Shown here piece after piece: positions 1 to 12,590 of a stretch of 64,000 bases of DNA (its first letter is position 1; each line of letters starts with the position of its first letter). The notes beneath the pieces were generated by a model. It did no database searches, was not told where the DNA came from, and saw only the letters and a list, made by a program, of their open reading frames with translations. Position numbers and translations under genes: made by a program. The stretch covers positions 35,304,240 through 35,368,239 of the forward strand of contig CM064425.1 of assembly GCA_032690845.1 (NCBI GenBank), given 5' to 3'. This stretch comes from Eleusine coracana subsp. coracana. Taxonomy: Eukaryota; Streptophyta; Magnoliopsida; Poales; Poaceae.

Positions 1-1133
1 CGGGCGCGCAGCAACTCGGGCGCGCTGCGATTTGGCTCGTTCGCGCGTGCACACATCTCGACGATGACGACGACGCCCGGGATGATATCGATCAAATCTG
101 TGTCTGGACTTCGTATCGCCGCGTATATCGTTGGGCTTCGGGGACGGCACGGTTAAATCTTGGGCGAATATTCCCTCCGATCCTGCGATATCACGCAAGT
201 GAATCAGTGGATGTTCACGTACGGCAGCCAAGATTGGAAGCTAATATTCCCATTTATTTGGTGTTTTGGATGGCTATAGACGTACCCAAACTGGTTTTTT
301 GGATGGCCACATACGGACGAGAATAAGCCCATCAAAACAGAAGCCGAGGAGCAGGGATAAAAGCAAAAGTGATAATTATCGATTTACCGATGTTTGTTTT
401 CGTATTTTATTGACCATAACACGTGAAAATGATATTACGAGGAAGTGGAAGTAAAAATGGTACCAATTCTTGGAAGTGATTGTGAAAACAATTTTAAAGT
501 TTTCTTATCGTTTCTACAAATTTCCATTTTAATGTGAAAATTACCGTAGAGCATATTGAGTATTTTAATTATAGCAAATCTCTTTAAAAGGCAAGTGATC
601 CTTTTAGCCTAAAATAAATCAGAAATTTTTCAACATAAATTTTGTCTATTTTTTATTTTATGTATGTAATTTTTCATATATGTACACACAATTATTCAAT
701 AATCAATATACCAGTTTATCCTAGTCCCTATGCTGTCGTAGTGACGCAAGTGCATGACACCTCCAATTTCTCTGTTCTATTAGTGCTATACTTCACGATT
801 CATGTTTCTGATTGTTAATATCAATTTCCGATCGATACCGTCCATTTTAGTTGCAATGATATCATTTTTGACTTTACCAAAATACCAACGATGTATTCGT
901 TTGCGTTAATACTGTTATCGATTTCGCTTCCAGGAAAAAAATATGAAAGCAAAAACAATTAAGCCTTCTTTCGATCGTTTCCGACTGCTTTCATCCCTAC
1001 CGAGGAGACATGCAACATGGCGTGAGCCTTCCCGTGCGAGTGTGACCAGAGTATGGACCCACGCCATCGCTTGCCACATGCCTCCACGTCCACGTGCCAC
1101 CACGTCGTATCATCTCTCATCTTGTGTTCGAGC
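1..1133. other. Unassigned intergenic sequence
   Basis: I see no gene, RNA gene or transposon end that I can name. The first 150 bases are GC-rich. From about 400 to 900 the sequence is AT-rich with short A/T runs. The open frames here are short and carry no recognisable motif. Confidence 0.5.
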
Positions 1134-1260
1134 TACTCCCTCCGTTCAGAAATATAAGCATTTCTGGGTGGAGTCGTTTATCCAAAAATATAAGAACTCG
1201 AGAGTGGGTCTCATATCACATTAACTTATCTACCCCATCTCTCTTCCAACCTTATCTATT
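1134..1260. mobile_element. Truncated Stowaway-like MITE (left end)
   Basis: A terminus reading TACTCCCTCCGTTCAGAAAT is followed by a second, similar AAATATAAG block. This is the hallmark of the grass Stowaway (Tc1/mariner-derived) MITE family. A complete relative lies at 51572-51806. No matching inverted end is seen on the right, so only the left part survives. The right limit is a guess. Confidence 0.5.
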
Positions 1261-1907
1261 TCTGGCCGGCACCCAAACGACGCAGCTCCTTCCATCCGCC
1301 TCCAACTTCCATAGAAATCGGTGCCTTCCTCAACGAGAAGGTCCGGTCCCCATCCACCTCGATCCCTAGAGGCGTTGAAGAGGGGGGGCGCAGTCCATCC
1401 GAACCCCCTTGCTCTCCATCCCGCAGCAATCTCCCACCCTCCCATCACCAAGATCGTGAGGACGCCTCCCGTAATCTTCATATCCAAGAGTGCCTCCACC
1501 TTCCTCTTCTATGGCCGAAGCGCCTCGGCGACCAGATCTAAGGTCAAGGTGGAGAAAGCTTGAGCAAGGACGAGAAAGCGACAGGTCAGCAGAGGCAGGG
1601 CCCCATCAAGGTTCACTCGGACTCGGTGCCTGCCATCGAGTTAAGATCTCAAGCTCTGCCCTGTCCAAAGCATGGCAGCGCAGAGGAAGCAGTAGGCGTT
1701 TAGCTCAACCTCGTTGCTCTCGCTCAGAGCACGGACGCGTGAAGGAGTCTATTGTCATGCTTGGCCATGCCCAAAGCAGAGGGGGTGACCGCTATCGAGT
1801 GAAAGGGACGTCTTGGATTTTGTGCTTCATTGTATTTTACCATGTCTATTAGGGGTAGCAGGGTCATTTGTTCTTCTCCTTATTTATGCCTCGAGAATCA
1901 AGAAGTG
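1261..1907. other. Unassigned sequence, moderately GC-rich
   Basis: This stretch lies between the MITE fragment and the truncated left LTR of copia 1. Short open frames on both strands show no domain I recognise. It may be a decayed gene fragment or foreign filler that replaced the first ~277 bp of the LTR, because LTR homology starts abruptly near 1908. Confidence 0.35.
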
Positions 1908-3412
1908 CCCGGCAAAGGTTCTGACACTCACGGAAGTTTCAGGCGATGGAAGTTCTGTCACTCACGGAAGTTTCGTGATCCTTGACGGAAGTTCCATCAT
2001 GGTGGCAGAAGTTCTATCCTAGCGACGGAAGTTCTGTCCTCGGCAAAACAGCAGCTGCGTTTCAAAAAGAAAATTGCCAAAACCCTATCAAACGAACTAC
2101 AAAAATCACGAAATTTGGACCAGATCATCCTCAATACATCATGACACTCCTCTAAAGAGATCCACTCAAAAAGCACAAGGAATCATCATGAATTTCAGAT
2201 CTCGTGCCAAGAACACCAAAAAGGGGAAACTTGAGAAATCTATGAAATCAAAGGTGCTCGTGCCTTTGATTCAGTCAAGGACCTATATAGGGTTGTTCTA
2301 GCACATCATAGCACCAAGATCCACCAAGAAATCGATCCCAAAACTCACTCAAAATCGAGATAAAAAATCACCACAAAAATAGCTCTGAAAATAGGGAAAA
2401 AGAGAAATTCAGGATTTAGGGAGAGAGGAAGAACTTGAGCATGAATTTGAATCTCATATCATTGATTCATCAAGTCAAGATACATAGATACATGTCTAGG
2501 AAGCCACCCTCTTCCTCCCACTATTTGGAAGAGAAAGAGATGTCTCTCACACACCCACTCCTCTCCTCTATTACATGAAGGCATCTCCTAGCACTTTGAA
2601 TAAAGACCTAAGGCAAGGCTAAGGGAAAGAGAGGCACCTCTTCCACCAGCCCTACCTCTCCTTATATAGGCCTAGGGGTTGTCCTAAAGACCATCCTACC
2701 CTTCACCTATAAGACACTGCCACCTACCACCAGGGGCATAACCGTCCAACTTTTTCCTCGTCGCACGAACGTCATCGAGCCCTTCACGACTTTGCTTCGC
2801 CTCGACGCAAGCTCCGTGATGGTGCCACGTGCACCTCCAATCGCCGCCACCGGTTTTGAGGCCCAAACCGGGAAACCACCTTGCACGCTTCTCAAAGCGC
2901 GACTTCTTGATCTTGACGCGTGTCACCTCGTCCCATGATCCTCCTTGTCGGCAAGTCTCTCCCGCCTCCGGTCCATTGGAAGCCGCTACTTGCATCGACG
3001 CCCGATCACCTTTGACTTGGTCAACCCCATCGTCTTGATCACCACCCACGGTTTTCAGGCTCAATCATGAAACCATCCGTGCTCCTTGCCTCTCCACGTG
3101 TACGGTGTGGATCACCCTTGACTTGACCCGGCCTCTTGATCGTCCGGCCCCAAGTCTTCTACTTGTGCCCGATCCTCTCGCTGATGACCGCCAAGTTGTT
3201 TCCAGTGACCTACACATCATGAGACAAGCAAACATATTTCCCATCTCCTGCAACTCTCCAATATTCTCACCAACTCTGGTTAGTAAAAACCATGACATGC
3301 ACAACCTCATGCAATCCCCAGATTCCCGCATTTCAACTCAAACACAAATTCTGCCAAAGTCAATTACTCATCACATATTGCAAACCATGGCACGTATCCA
3401 CATGGTTTCTCA
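1908..3412 (-). repeat. 3' LTR of copia 1, truncated
   Basis: This matches 10724-12192 of the other LTR in direct orientation. The first ~277 bp of the LTR (plus-strand order) are missing. It ends in ...GGTTTCTCA, which is TGAGAAACC as the element reads. It contains about six degenerate copies of the GGAAGTTCC palindrome at 1925-2040. Confidence 0.88.
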
Positions 3413-3425
3413 ATGTCCCTCTTGA
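3413..3425 (-). promoter_or_regulatory. Polypurine tract of copia 1
   Basis: On the minus strand AAGAGGGACAT lies immediately before the LTR start TGAGAAACC, the position where plus-strand DNA synthesis is primed. The tract is short and interrupted by C and T, so the assignment rests mainly on position. Confidence 0.45.
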
Positions 3426-4657
3426 TGAGTACATTGACAACACCAAATTCACAAAGATTAGAGATTGAAATGCAAAGCTGAATAAGCACATCCAAATGGC
3501 CAAACCCAAAGAAAAGGTGACAAGTAGGCCAAACACCAAGAGTTGGCAAAGAAAGTGACTAGAGACGCAAAGAGTGTGAAAAGCGTAAGAAAACGCTCAA
3601 GAACATGATATGCTCCCCTTCAACTTATGATAGGTCTCATGTAATGCAAAAAGAATCATTTTAAGTTTCTTAGCATTATTTGTGCATGACCCACAACTTT
3701 ATCCCCCTTTGGCAATGAACTCATCAAAGAGGCAAAAGAACAAACAAACATGCAATACATGAAGATGCCAACCTAAGGATCTTTAATAATTATGCAGACA
3801 GACATTAACTATGCTAATAAAAAAACATAGAGCCATGAAGTGCAAAAGCACTAGCTCACCATCATACAAAGACCAAAAATAGATAGCAAGGCATAAACCC
3901 CAAGAGCTATACAAGCTAAGCAAAAAGATTGACTGGCTTAAATATAATCAAATTTGCTCATCATGAGAAAATTGCCACCACATGTGTAAGTACTCCCATC
4001 CAAGGCAAAACGACTATCAAGTGAATCAAAAGAAACTAGCCAGTCTCCATCTCAACCAAGGCAACAAGCATTCACATAAAATAAGCTTTACAAACGCTCA
4101 CATATGCAACAGAGACTCATTTGATCAAGTGTTTATTGTTTATCCTCATGTGTCCTCTTATCCATGCGGAGGGTCGCACGACTGGGTACGGCAAACACCC
4201 CGAGGCCTCAAGTCATAGTGTTTGGATTTAGCATTTTAGAATAATTTGATCAAAGCACTTAGCAGATTTTCATGATTTATTCACACGACAAAAGAGCATG
4301 CCTTTGCGGCAAAGGGAACACACGTTCTCATAATGTTCCATCATGAGCTAAACATTTGCAAAGCCTTCCATTTCGCAAACATAAGGTGCCAAAGCCAAGA
4401 TATCCTCTAGACTAGCCTCAACACAAGTCTTGATAGGGATAAAAGCAATTATGCACATGGTGAGCAAATCTTAGCAAGATTAGTTCATAAGATTCACAAG
4501 AAGCTAAGTTTACCTTTAAGATTAGCAAGTTGCTCGAAAGAGTCTATAACAAACCATCTAGAAAATCTAAGCATGAGAGATTACTATCACATCCATACAA
4601 CTGAGCTGAAGCTCAATCATAGCAAAGAGAAATGCAAGAAGTCATAAGAATCAAAGC
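3426..4657 (-). other. Noncoding 3' region of copia 1
   Basis: This stretch between the end of RNase H and the 3' LTR is AT-rich and has no convincing open frame on either strand. Long 3' spacers are usual in SIRE-like elements, where an extra ORF can sit here. I see none in this copy. Confidence 0.6.
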
Positions 4658-6422
4658 TCATCTACCAATGCATACATTACATATAAGATGCAATGCATAA
4701 AAGGTAAGATACATATATACAAGAGAATACCAACTCCCCCTCAAATAATACCATAAGGATGACAAATACCAAGCTCCCCTCCGAAGAAAAGCAAATCTTG
4801 AAGCATCTAGGGGCTTGGTAAGGATATCAGCCAATTGGTTTCTAGTGTCGATGTATTTGACCTCAACATCTCCCTTCTCAACATTATCTCTCAGGAAGTG
4901 AAATCTCACATTTATGTGTTTGACCTTACCATGTAGGACTGGGTTTTTGGCTAAGCATATGGCACTGGAGTTATCACACATGAGTGGAACACCCTTAAAG
5001 GTTAACCCATAGTCTCTCATGGTGGACACAATCCATAGGATTTGTGAGCAGCTGCAACATACCCAGCCTCTGTGGTGGATTGGGCTACATTCGACTGCTT
5101 ATGAGAAGACCAACAGATCAAAAAAGTACCCAAGAAATGGCAAGTATCAGAAGTGCTCTTCCTATCAATTCTATACCTAGCAAAGTCTGCATCCGAATAC
5201 CCAACGAGATCAAGATATGAACATGCAGAGTACCAAAGATCGAACTCAAGAGTGTATTTGAGATACCTGAAGATGCGCTTGACAACCTTGCGATGAGTCA
5301 CCCATGGGGAAGCCTGAAAGCGAGCACAAAGACACACTGCAAAGTGTATGTCAGGTCTTGTCGCCGTCAAGTACAAGAGGGAGCCAATCATGCTCCTGTA
5401 CTCCCTTTGGTCCACTGCTTCACAGTCTTCATCAAGGTCAAGTGCCATTGTTGTGGACATTGGTGTTGACAACGGCTTCACATTGACCATGTCGAACTTC
5501 TTCAAGAGATCCTTCGTGTACTTGGCTTGATGTATGAAGGTGCCCTGCTTGCATTGCTTGATTTGAAGTCCCAGAAAGAAGGTGAGCTCACCCATCATCG
5601 ACATCTGACATTCACTTTCCATAGCTTCCTGAAATCTGGACACAAGAGCATGAGAGGAACCTCCAAAGATGATATCATCCACGTAAACCTAAACCATTAG
5701 AAAGTCATTGCCATGCTTTAGAGTGAACAAGATTTTGTCAACACACCCCATGACATACTCGCGCTCTAGCAAGAAAGTCTTAAGCCTAGCATACCATGCC
5801 CTAGATGCTTTAGCCCGTACAAAGCCTTTTGAAGCTTATACAAATGATTTGGGTATGTGTGGTGCTCCAAGCCAGGTGGTTGTCTCACATAAACCTCTTC
5901 CTTTATAAAACCATTTAGGAAAGCACTCTTGGCATCTATTTGGTAGAGTCTAATGCCCTTAGAGGCAGAAAATGCAAGCAAGATCCTAATGGCTTCTACG
6001 CGTGCAACAGGAGCAAAGGTTTCCCCATAGTCTAAGCCCTCCACTTGACCGAAACCCTAGGCCACAAGCCTAGCCTTGTTTCTAACAACCTCACCATTTT
6101 CCCCATGCTTGTTTTTGAAAACCCACTTGGTTCCTATGACATTTACACTAATAGGAGGCTCTACTAGGGTCCACACTTTGTTTCTCTCAAAGTTTTCCAA
6201 CTCCTCATGCATGGAATTAACCCAATGTTCATCAGATAATGCGTGTCCAACATCCCGAGGTTCAAAGGTGGCAACAAAGAGAGAATTAGTAAAGCAGGCG
6301 AGATGTGCAGACCTTGACCTTATTGTCCTCTCATAAAGATTACCAATCATCTGTTGAGGTGAATGTTGATGCTGAATGTGGTGAGGAGCCTCTCTCTCAG
6401 AGCATACTTCCCCCTCAACCAT
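4658..6422 (-). pseudogene. Copia 1 reverse transcriptase and RNase H, broken
   Basis: This segment would copy the element RNA into DNA and remove the RNA strand in virus-like particles. It opens with WTLVEPP and KWVFKNKHGENG near 6150-6280. A stretch ending IDAKSAFLNG lies at 5766-6044, the catalytic YVDDIIFGG near 5650-5690, and GELTFFLGLQIKQ near 5560. The RNase H part contains GYSDADFA (about 5200), ADILTKPLD and the DNSSAICLAKNP motif (4658-5029). At least one in-frame stop directly precedes the YVDD motif, and frame changes occur near 6050 and 5020. The copy is therefore inactive. The copia assignment is strong. Confidence 0.9.
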
Positions 6423-6464
6423 AGCTGGAGCTGGCTCAACAGCTGCTGAGGTCGATGTAGAAGC

Positions 6465-7985
6465 TTATGGACCCTCTACTGGAGTGGTGGAAGTAGCAGG
6501 AACAAGCTCGGATGTGAGATGGAATGACTCATCATCATCATCATCCAAGCCCTGTAGGTCCTCTTCTACAAAGATACTCTCCTCCATCTCCCTGTTACCT
6601 GCAGTCTCAACCACATTGCTTGCACAAGAGTTTGATTCATCAAAGGTTACATCGTAGGACTCTATGATGGTGTTAGTTTCCAAATTCAAAATTCTGTAAG
6701 AATGGCCATGAAGGGTGTAGCCAAGAAAGATGCCATCGGAAGATCTCGACTCAAAATTATCAAGATAGCCACGCTTGAGAATGAAGCACTTGCAACCAAA
6801 AGCGTGCAAATGAGAAACAAATGGCTTCCTCCAAAGCATAGCTCATAGGAAGTCACATTAAGAATTGAGCGCAAGAAAACCTAACTGGAAACATAGCAAG
6901 TAGTGCTAATGGCCTCAGTCCAAAACCGCCTCGGAGTCCTATGCACATAGAACATCGTTCGGGCCATTTCCACCAAGGTTCTATTCTTTTTTTCGACCAC
7001 ACCATTCTGCTGACGGACATGAGGTGCTGAAAACTGATGCTCAATACCATGCTCAAGGCAGAAAGCATCAAAGGAGGAGTTCTTGAACTCGGTGCCATTA
7101 CCACTGTGAATTGCTAGTAATGCACCAGAAAGTTCCTTGAACAACCTCAAAGCTAAGCTCCGAAAGTGATGAGACACTTCATCCTTACTCTCAAGAAAGT
7201 AAACCCAAGAGTAGAGAGAGTAGTCGTCAACAATCATAAGAACATACAACTTCCCACCCGCTGAACGAACCCGAGAAGGACCAATAGTGTCCATATGAAG
7301 CAGCTCTCTAGGGTGTTCAGTCAGCACCAAATTGATTGGTGGATGAGAAGCGGCAATCATTTTCCCATGATGACAACGAGCGCAAACCAAATCCTTATCA
7401 AACTTGAGTTTAGGCAATCCTCGGATCAAACCTAGGCCACTCAAGCAACAAAGCAAGTCAAAGCTCATGTGACCTAGTCTCCTATGCCATTTCTAGAGCT
7501 CAGAAGAAGACTGAGCAAACAAGCACTTGTGAGAACCAGGAGAGACAGCAAAATCAGCCTGAAAAACCTTCCCGATGCTAGAAATCCCACAAACCAAAGA
7601 GCCATTCGAATCAAGAACACAAGAAGCATTTTTCTTAAAGCGCACTTCCAAACCAACATCAAGCAATTGAGAGACAGAGAGTAGATTGTACTTGAGATGC
7701 TCAACCAAACCAACATCCTTGAGAGTGAATTTTTCATTTACCTTGACCGCGCCTCTTGCCTTCACTCTCCCTCTCTTGTCATCTCCAAAGGTCACATGCT
7801 CCCGACGCTTCAAGGGAGTGAGGCTGGAGAACCACTTTGCATCTCCGGTCATGTGGCACGAACACCCGAAGTCCATCAACCATTTGTTCTCCAGGCCTCC
7901 ACCTGCTGCCTACAAAGAACGAGAAGGAAAGATTGATGACTTAGTGCTGGGGTTAGAAAGAAAACTCTTGGGAAGCCAGCACTGA
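6465..7985 (-). pseudogene. Copia 1 protease and integrase, broken
   Basis: Reading from 7985 down, the aspartic protease site appears as MDFGCSCHMTG near 7850-7880. The usual D-S-G triad reads D-F-G here, which should abolish activity. A pre-integrase segment follows (YNLLSVSQLLDVG, about 7690). The integrase zinc finger spans the frame change near 7470. The core runs through LLHMDTIGP, GNGTEF and QQNGVVEKKNRTL (6881-7468). The integrase tail and linker toward RT lie at 6465-6839 (GYLDNFESRSSDGIFLGY). The core reads in one frame, but its neighbours do not, so frameshifts separate the parts. Confidence 0.88.
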
Positions 7986-8209
7986 ATCACACGACCTACA
8001 GGAGTTATCACAGTTCTTTGCACATTACCAGTCGAACGCGTGGGACGAGAACCACGATGGGGAAAGCATGGCCTGACAAAGCGTCTCGACTCAAACCTGT
8101 GGTTATGAAGATAGAAATCATCTCTGTGAAAGCCAAATCCATGCGAGCGATGCTCACCACGATAGGGAAAACGTGGGGCGCCAAAGCGCTGCTGCGCAAA
8201 GCCTTTGTT

Positions 8210-10383
8210 TCATGAATCAAAGCCATATGAGGAATGACCCTGTCCACGATAGGCACGAGAAAAAGAGTGAGGCTGAAAACCAACAAAATCATCATGATGC
8301 ACATTCCTAGTTAACTCAGCTTGCATCCTCTCAATCCTCTTAGGCCTATAACAGTACTCATCCAAGTGACCCTTGCGGCCACAGAACACGCAAATGTAGA
8401 CACTCTCATGTTTAGGCTTAGCCTGCACAGTGGGTTTGGGTTTTGGCTTCTCGGCTTGCTTTCGATTGAAGGAAGGATTGGGGTTAGGTGGATAGTATGT
8501 GTCAGTGGGTTTGATGGATTGTTCCTCATCCTTGTAGCTAGAGCTAGGCACAAACTTACCCACATTCTTACTCTCCTTGTCACACCTCTCAAATCCCAAG
8601 CCCAAGTTGTAGGTTGACCTACTGGCACTTTCTTTGACTCTTGCCAAGTCACTCTTAATCTTCTCCTCACTCACTAGGATTCTTTGGAGATGAGAGATGA
8701 GATAATCATTTTCTTGAGTTAGGATTTTGTTTTCCTCTCTAGTGATTGCAAGCTTATCCTTAAGAGAGCCACACACTACACATGGTGGTGGGAAAACTTT
8801 CGAGCGAGTCTCATCTAGCAGCTTGGACTCGAGCTCTTTGACTTTGAGCTTCCAACTCATTAGTGAGCTTGGAGCACTTCTGACATGCACCCAAAAGAGT
8901 TGGTCTAGCTTTAAATTCATCAAGCTCTTTAAGGGCACTCTCAAGCTGACTGGCAACTTGAGCATGTACACTTTCCCTCTGACTGAGATCACTCGTCACA
9001 ACTTGACAAGACTCACACTCAACATCAGCATTTTTAGCAAGCTTGGACCTAAGCGAAGTGATCTCATACTCAGCACTCCCCAACTTAGACTTAAACTCTC
9101 TATTCTCATGAACAGCGCTGTGAAGCTTATCATCTTACATGAGCAGAACATCGCGCAAATGATCAAGTTCAGAAGAGAGCTCATCAAAAGTGGGAGGTAC
9201 CTCGCTTGTGTCAGAGTCGGAGCCAGAGTTGGTGTCGTGGTCGTTCTTTTCCATGAAGCAAAGCCCAGTGAAGTCATCCTTCCTCTTGACTCGTGGCTTC
9301 TCAACCTCCTCCTCAGAGCTTGTAAGGCCTTCGCTTGATGTGAGGTCCACATCGCTCAAGGCGGCAACGCAGGCGCGTGCAATGGCCTTGGCGAACTTCT
9401 TGGAGTTCTTGCTTTTCTTGTAGAAGCGGTTCTTCTTCTGCTTGAAGTCTTCAGTGTTGTTGCCGTGGTACCCGGCCTTCTTCTTCTTCTTGGGACAGTC
9501 AACAATGAAGTGTCCCGGGTCACCACACTTGAAGCAGGTTCTTGAACCACTTCCTCTTCTCTCCTTGCAGTTGTTGTAGAACTTCCTGGACTTCCTTGTG
9601 AGCAAGGACAACTCCTCGTCAGAAATGCACTCCATCTGTTCATCAGAAGCTACAACAAGAGAAGAAAACTTGTCAAGTGAGGGGTTAGTTCTATAAGGAG
9701 CACCACTGTGACTACCCTTTTGAGAGCTAGAAAGCAAAGCCATGCTAGAAGTAGGATTAGCAAGATTAGGACGAGACTTCCTAGACAGTTCATGAGATTT
9801 TAGCTTGCTATACAGCTGCTCACATTCTAGGATATTGAAATCAGCAGTTTCTTCTAGTGCAGCAATCTTAACCCCCCCCCCCCCAAGCATTTTCATCCAG
9901 AGAATATAGCAGTTGCTTAGCTCTATCATTATCATTGTACACAAGGTTACCACAAGCCTGCAAGTTGCACACAATGGCCTCAAACCTACAAAAAGTGTCA
10001 TCTAGTGACTCGTCAGGTTTTTGTGCAAAGGTTTGGTACTGTCTATTGTAAGAATCCTTACACATAGAATTGACTTGATTGGCACCCTCATGGTACGTGC
10101 AAAGCTTTGCCCAAATGGCATGTGCAGTATCAAGATGAGCAACACGGTCATGTTCATTCCTACCTAGAGTAGAAAGCAGGATATTGACGGCTTTGGAGTT
10201 GTTTCCATACCTGGTTAACTCACCTACAGATGCAGTGTTGAGGTCTTGTGGTATAGCATACTCCTGCTCAACGATCTCCCAAATTGCACGTCCTTGGCTT
10301 AAGAGATAAGCCTTGGTCCGTGACTTCCAGTAGGGAAAGTCCTCTCCATCAAACATCCAGAGCTTGACTGCACGCTTCTCCAT
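8210..10383 (-). pseudogene. Copia 1 gag, broken at a poly-C run
   Basis: Gag forms the particle and packages the RNA. The start at 10383 gives MEKRAVKLWMFDGEDFPYWK, a UBN2-type N-terminus. A CCHC knuckle (CFKCGDPGHFIVDC) lies near 9495-9540. A heptad-rich coiled coil covers about 8600-9100, and a second knuckle (CVFCGRKGHLDEYC) lies near 8350-8395. Two knuckles around a coiled coil fit SIRE/Maximus gag. The frame breaks at a 13-C run (9872-9884) between NAWG and VKIAALEETADFN. A second break lies near 9130, with a further frame change between about 8811 and 8992. The start follows the primer-binding site by about 50 bases, as expected. Confidence 0.88.
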
Positions 10384-10432
10384 GTCACCTTCGGATCACA
10401 AAGCCGATGAAGGTCAACTAGTGATCAAACTA

Positions 10433-10444
10433 GCTCTAATACTA
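10433..10444 (-). promoter_or_regulatory. Primer-binding site of copia 1 (initiator Met tRNA)
   Basis: On the minus strand the bases read TAGTATTAGAGC, two changes from the canonical TGGTATCAGAGC complementary to initiator methionine tRNA. It lies two bases inside the LTR boundary. The changes suggest decay after insertion. Confidence 0.8.
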
Positions 10445-10446
10445 AT

Positions 10447-12192
10447 TGAAGGACCAAGAAGGCGACCATAGGGGGGTGAATGGGAGCCAATAAAAATTCT
10501 TCACAAGAACTTGGCCTATATCCCAATTACTACCCAAACCAACCTCTAACCGAGTCACCAAGATTACACACACCAACTTGTGATGTGCTAACCATAGGAT
10601 TGACTCAAACCAAAAGGACGGAAGTTTCAAAGAGGGACAAAAAGAGAAACAAGGAAGATCCGAGAAATCACAAAACTGAGCTTGATGGAAGTTCCGTGGT
10701 ACCCGACGGAAGTTTCGAAGTCCCCGGCAAAGGTTCTGACACTCACAGAAGTTCCGGGTGACGGAAGTTCTATCACTCATGGAAGTGTCCTTGATGGAAG
10801 TTCCATCATGGTGACGGAAGTTCTGTCCTAGCGATGTAAGTTCTGTCCTGGGCAAAACAGCAGCTCCGTTTTGGAAAGAAAATTGCCAAAACCCTATCAA
10901 CCGAACTCCAAAAATCACGAAATTTGGACCCGGTCATCCTCAATACATCACGATACTCCTATAAAGAGATCCACTCAAAAAGCATAAGGAATCATCATGA
11001 ATTTCAGATCTCGTGCCAAGAACACCAAAAAGGGGAAACTTGAGAAATCATTGAAATCGAAGGTGCTCGTGCCTTTGATTCGGTCAAGGACCTATATATT
11101 CAGTCAAGTTCCCCCAACAAATCCATCCCAAAACTCACTCAAAATCAAGATCGAAAATCACCATGAAAATAGCTCCAAAAATAGGAAAAAAGAGAAATTC
11201 GGAATTTAGGGAGAGAGGAAGAACTTGAGCACGAATTTGAATCTCATATCATTGATTCATCAAGTCAAGATACATGGATACATGGATAGGAAGCCACCCT
11301 CTTCCTCCCACTATTTGGAAGAGAAAGAGATGTCTCTCACAAACCCACTCCTCTCCTCTATACATGAAGACCTCTCCTAGCACTTTGAATGAAGACCTAA
11401 GACAGGGCTAAGGGAAAGAGTTCCACCAGCCCTACGTTTCCTTATATAGGCCTAGGGGTTATCCTAAAGACCATCCTATACCTCACCTACAATACACTGC
11501 CACATACCACCAGAGGCATAACCATCCAACTTTTTTCTCGTCGCCCGAACGTCATCGAACCCTTCACGACTTTGCTTCGCCTCGACGCAAGCTCCGCGAT
11601 GGTGCCACGTGCACCCATAATCGCCGCCACCAGTTTTGAGGCCCTAATTGGGAAACCACCTTGCATGCTTCTCAAAGCGCGACTTCTTGATCTTGACGAG
11701 TGTCATCTCGTCCCGTGATCCTCCTCGTTGGCAAGTCTCTCCCGCCTCCGGTCCATTGGAAGCCTCTACTTGCACCGATGATCGATCACCTTTGACTTGG
11801 TCAACCCCGTCATCTTGATCACCACCCACGGTTTTGAGTCTCAACCGTAAAACCGTCAGTGCTCCTTGCCTCTCCACGTGTATGGTGTGGATCACCCTTA
11901 ACTTCACCCGACCTCCTGATCGTCTGACCCCAAGTCTCCTACTTGTGCCCGATCCTCTCGTCGTTGACCGCCAAGTTGACTCTAGTGACCTACACATCAT
12001 GAGACAAGCAAACACATTTCCCATCTCCTACAACTCTCCAACATCCTCACCAACTCCGGTTAGTAAAAACCATGACATGCACAACCTCATGCAATCCTCA
12101 GATTCCTGCATTTCAACTCAAACACAAATTCCGCCAAAGTCAGTTACTCATCACATATTACAAACCATGGCACATATCCACATGGTTTCTCA
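10447..12192 (-). repeat. 5' LTR of copia 1, complete (1746 bp)
   Basis: It is bounded by TGAAGG at 10447 and TTTCTCA at 12192, so it has TG...CA ends when read on either strand. TATA-like sites lie near 11440-11455 and 11090-11100. About nine copies of the GGAAGTTCC palindrome lie at 10618-10850. These are downstream of both TATA candidates in the direction of transcription, so probably in the transcribed part. The sequence just outside is CTTAT. Confidence 0.9.
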
Positions 12193-12317
12193 CTTATCGT
12201 GTGACTGATCAAAGCATGGATCGGTCTAACTCATCATCGTCTGCTACATGTCCCTACGCCCACATGTCACCAATCATACCATATTTAACCTTTACCGATG
12301 TCCCGTCCTAACCCGCA

Positions 12318-12590
12318 CACTACCACAAATAGGGCCTATAGCAGTGGTAGCCAAAACGGCGTAGCGGCACGAGCCAACGTCGACCGCCACTACAGAGGCC
12401 ATGGGCACCACCCGCACTCAAACCGCCGCTATTACCCACTCAATAGCGGCGGTTAAGATTATCAACCGCCGCTATAAATGGCTTATGTTTATAGCGGCGG
12501 TTGACAATGCCAACCACTGCTATTGAGTGGGTTATAGCGGTGGTTTGCAATTTCACCGCCGCTATAAAGTACACATGTTATAAAGACGCG
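12318..12590. repeat. CACTA left terminal and subterminal repeats
   Basis: The terminal motif CACTACC is followed by about eight direct and inverted copies of a GCGGCGGTT/AACCGCCGCTATA unit. In CACTA elements such arrays are the binding sites of the element-encoded TnpA-type protein. That is family knowledge and is not shown here. Confidence 0.8.

Larger units (their letters stand above)
1908..12192 (-). mobile_element. SIRE-like Ty1/copia retrotransposon, copia 1
   Basis: The element reads on the minus strand: 5' LTR (10447-12192), primer-binding site, gag, protease, integrase, reverse transcriptase, RNase H, then 3' LTR (1908-3412). The domain order (integrase before RT) is that of copia. 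The long gag with a coiled coil and two CCHC knuckles points to the SIRE/Maximus lineage. Several stops and frameshifts break the coding region, so it is not autonomous. In a ~130-bp LTR sample I counted 5 differences, roughly 96% identity. The left LTR is truncated, so the target duplication (right side CTTAT, 12193-12197) cannot be confirmed. No accessory ORF is seen between pol and the 3' LTR, unlike copia 2. Confidence 0.9.

Noticed and set aside
8727..9423. Plus-strand genes opposite copia 1 gag
   Set aside because: They are antisense shadows of the gag coiled coil and linker, without recognisable domains.
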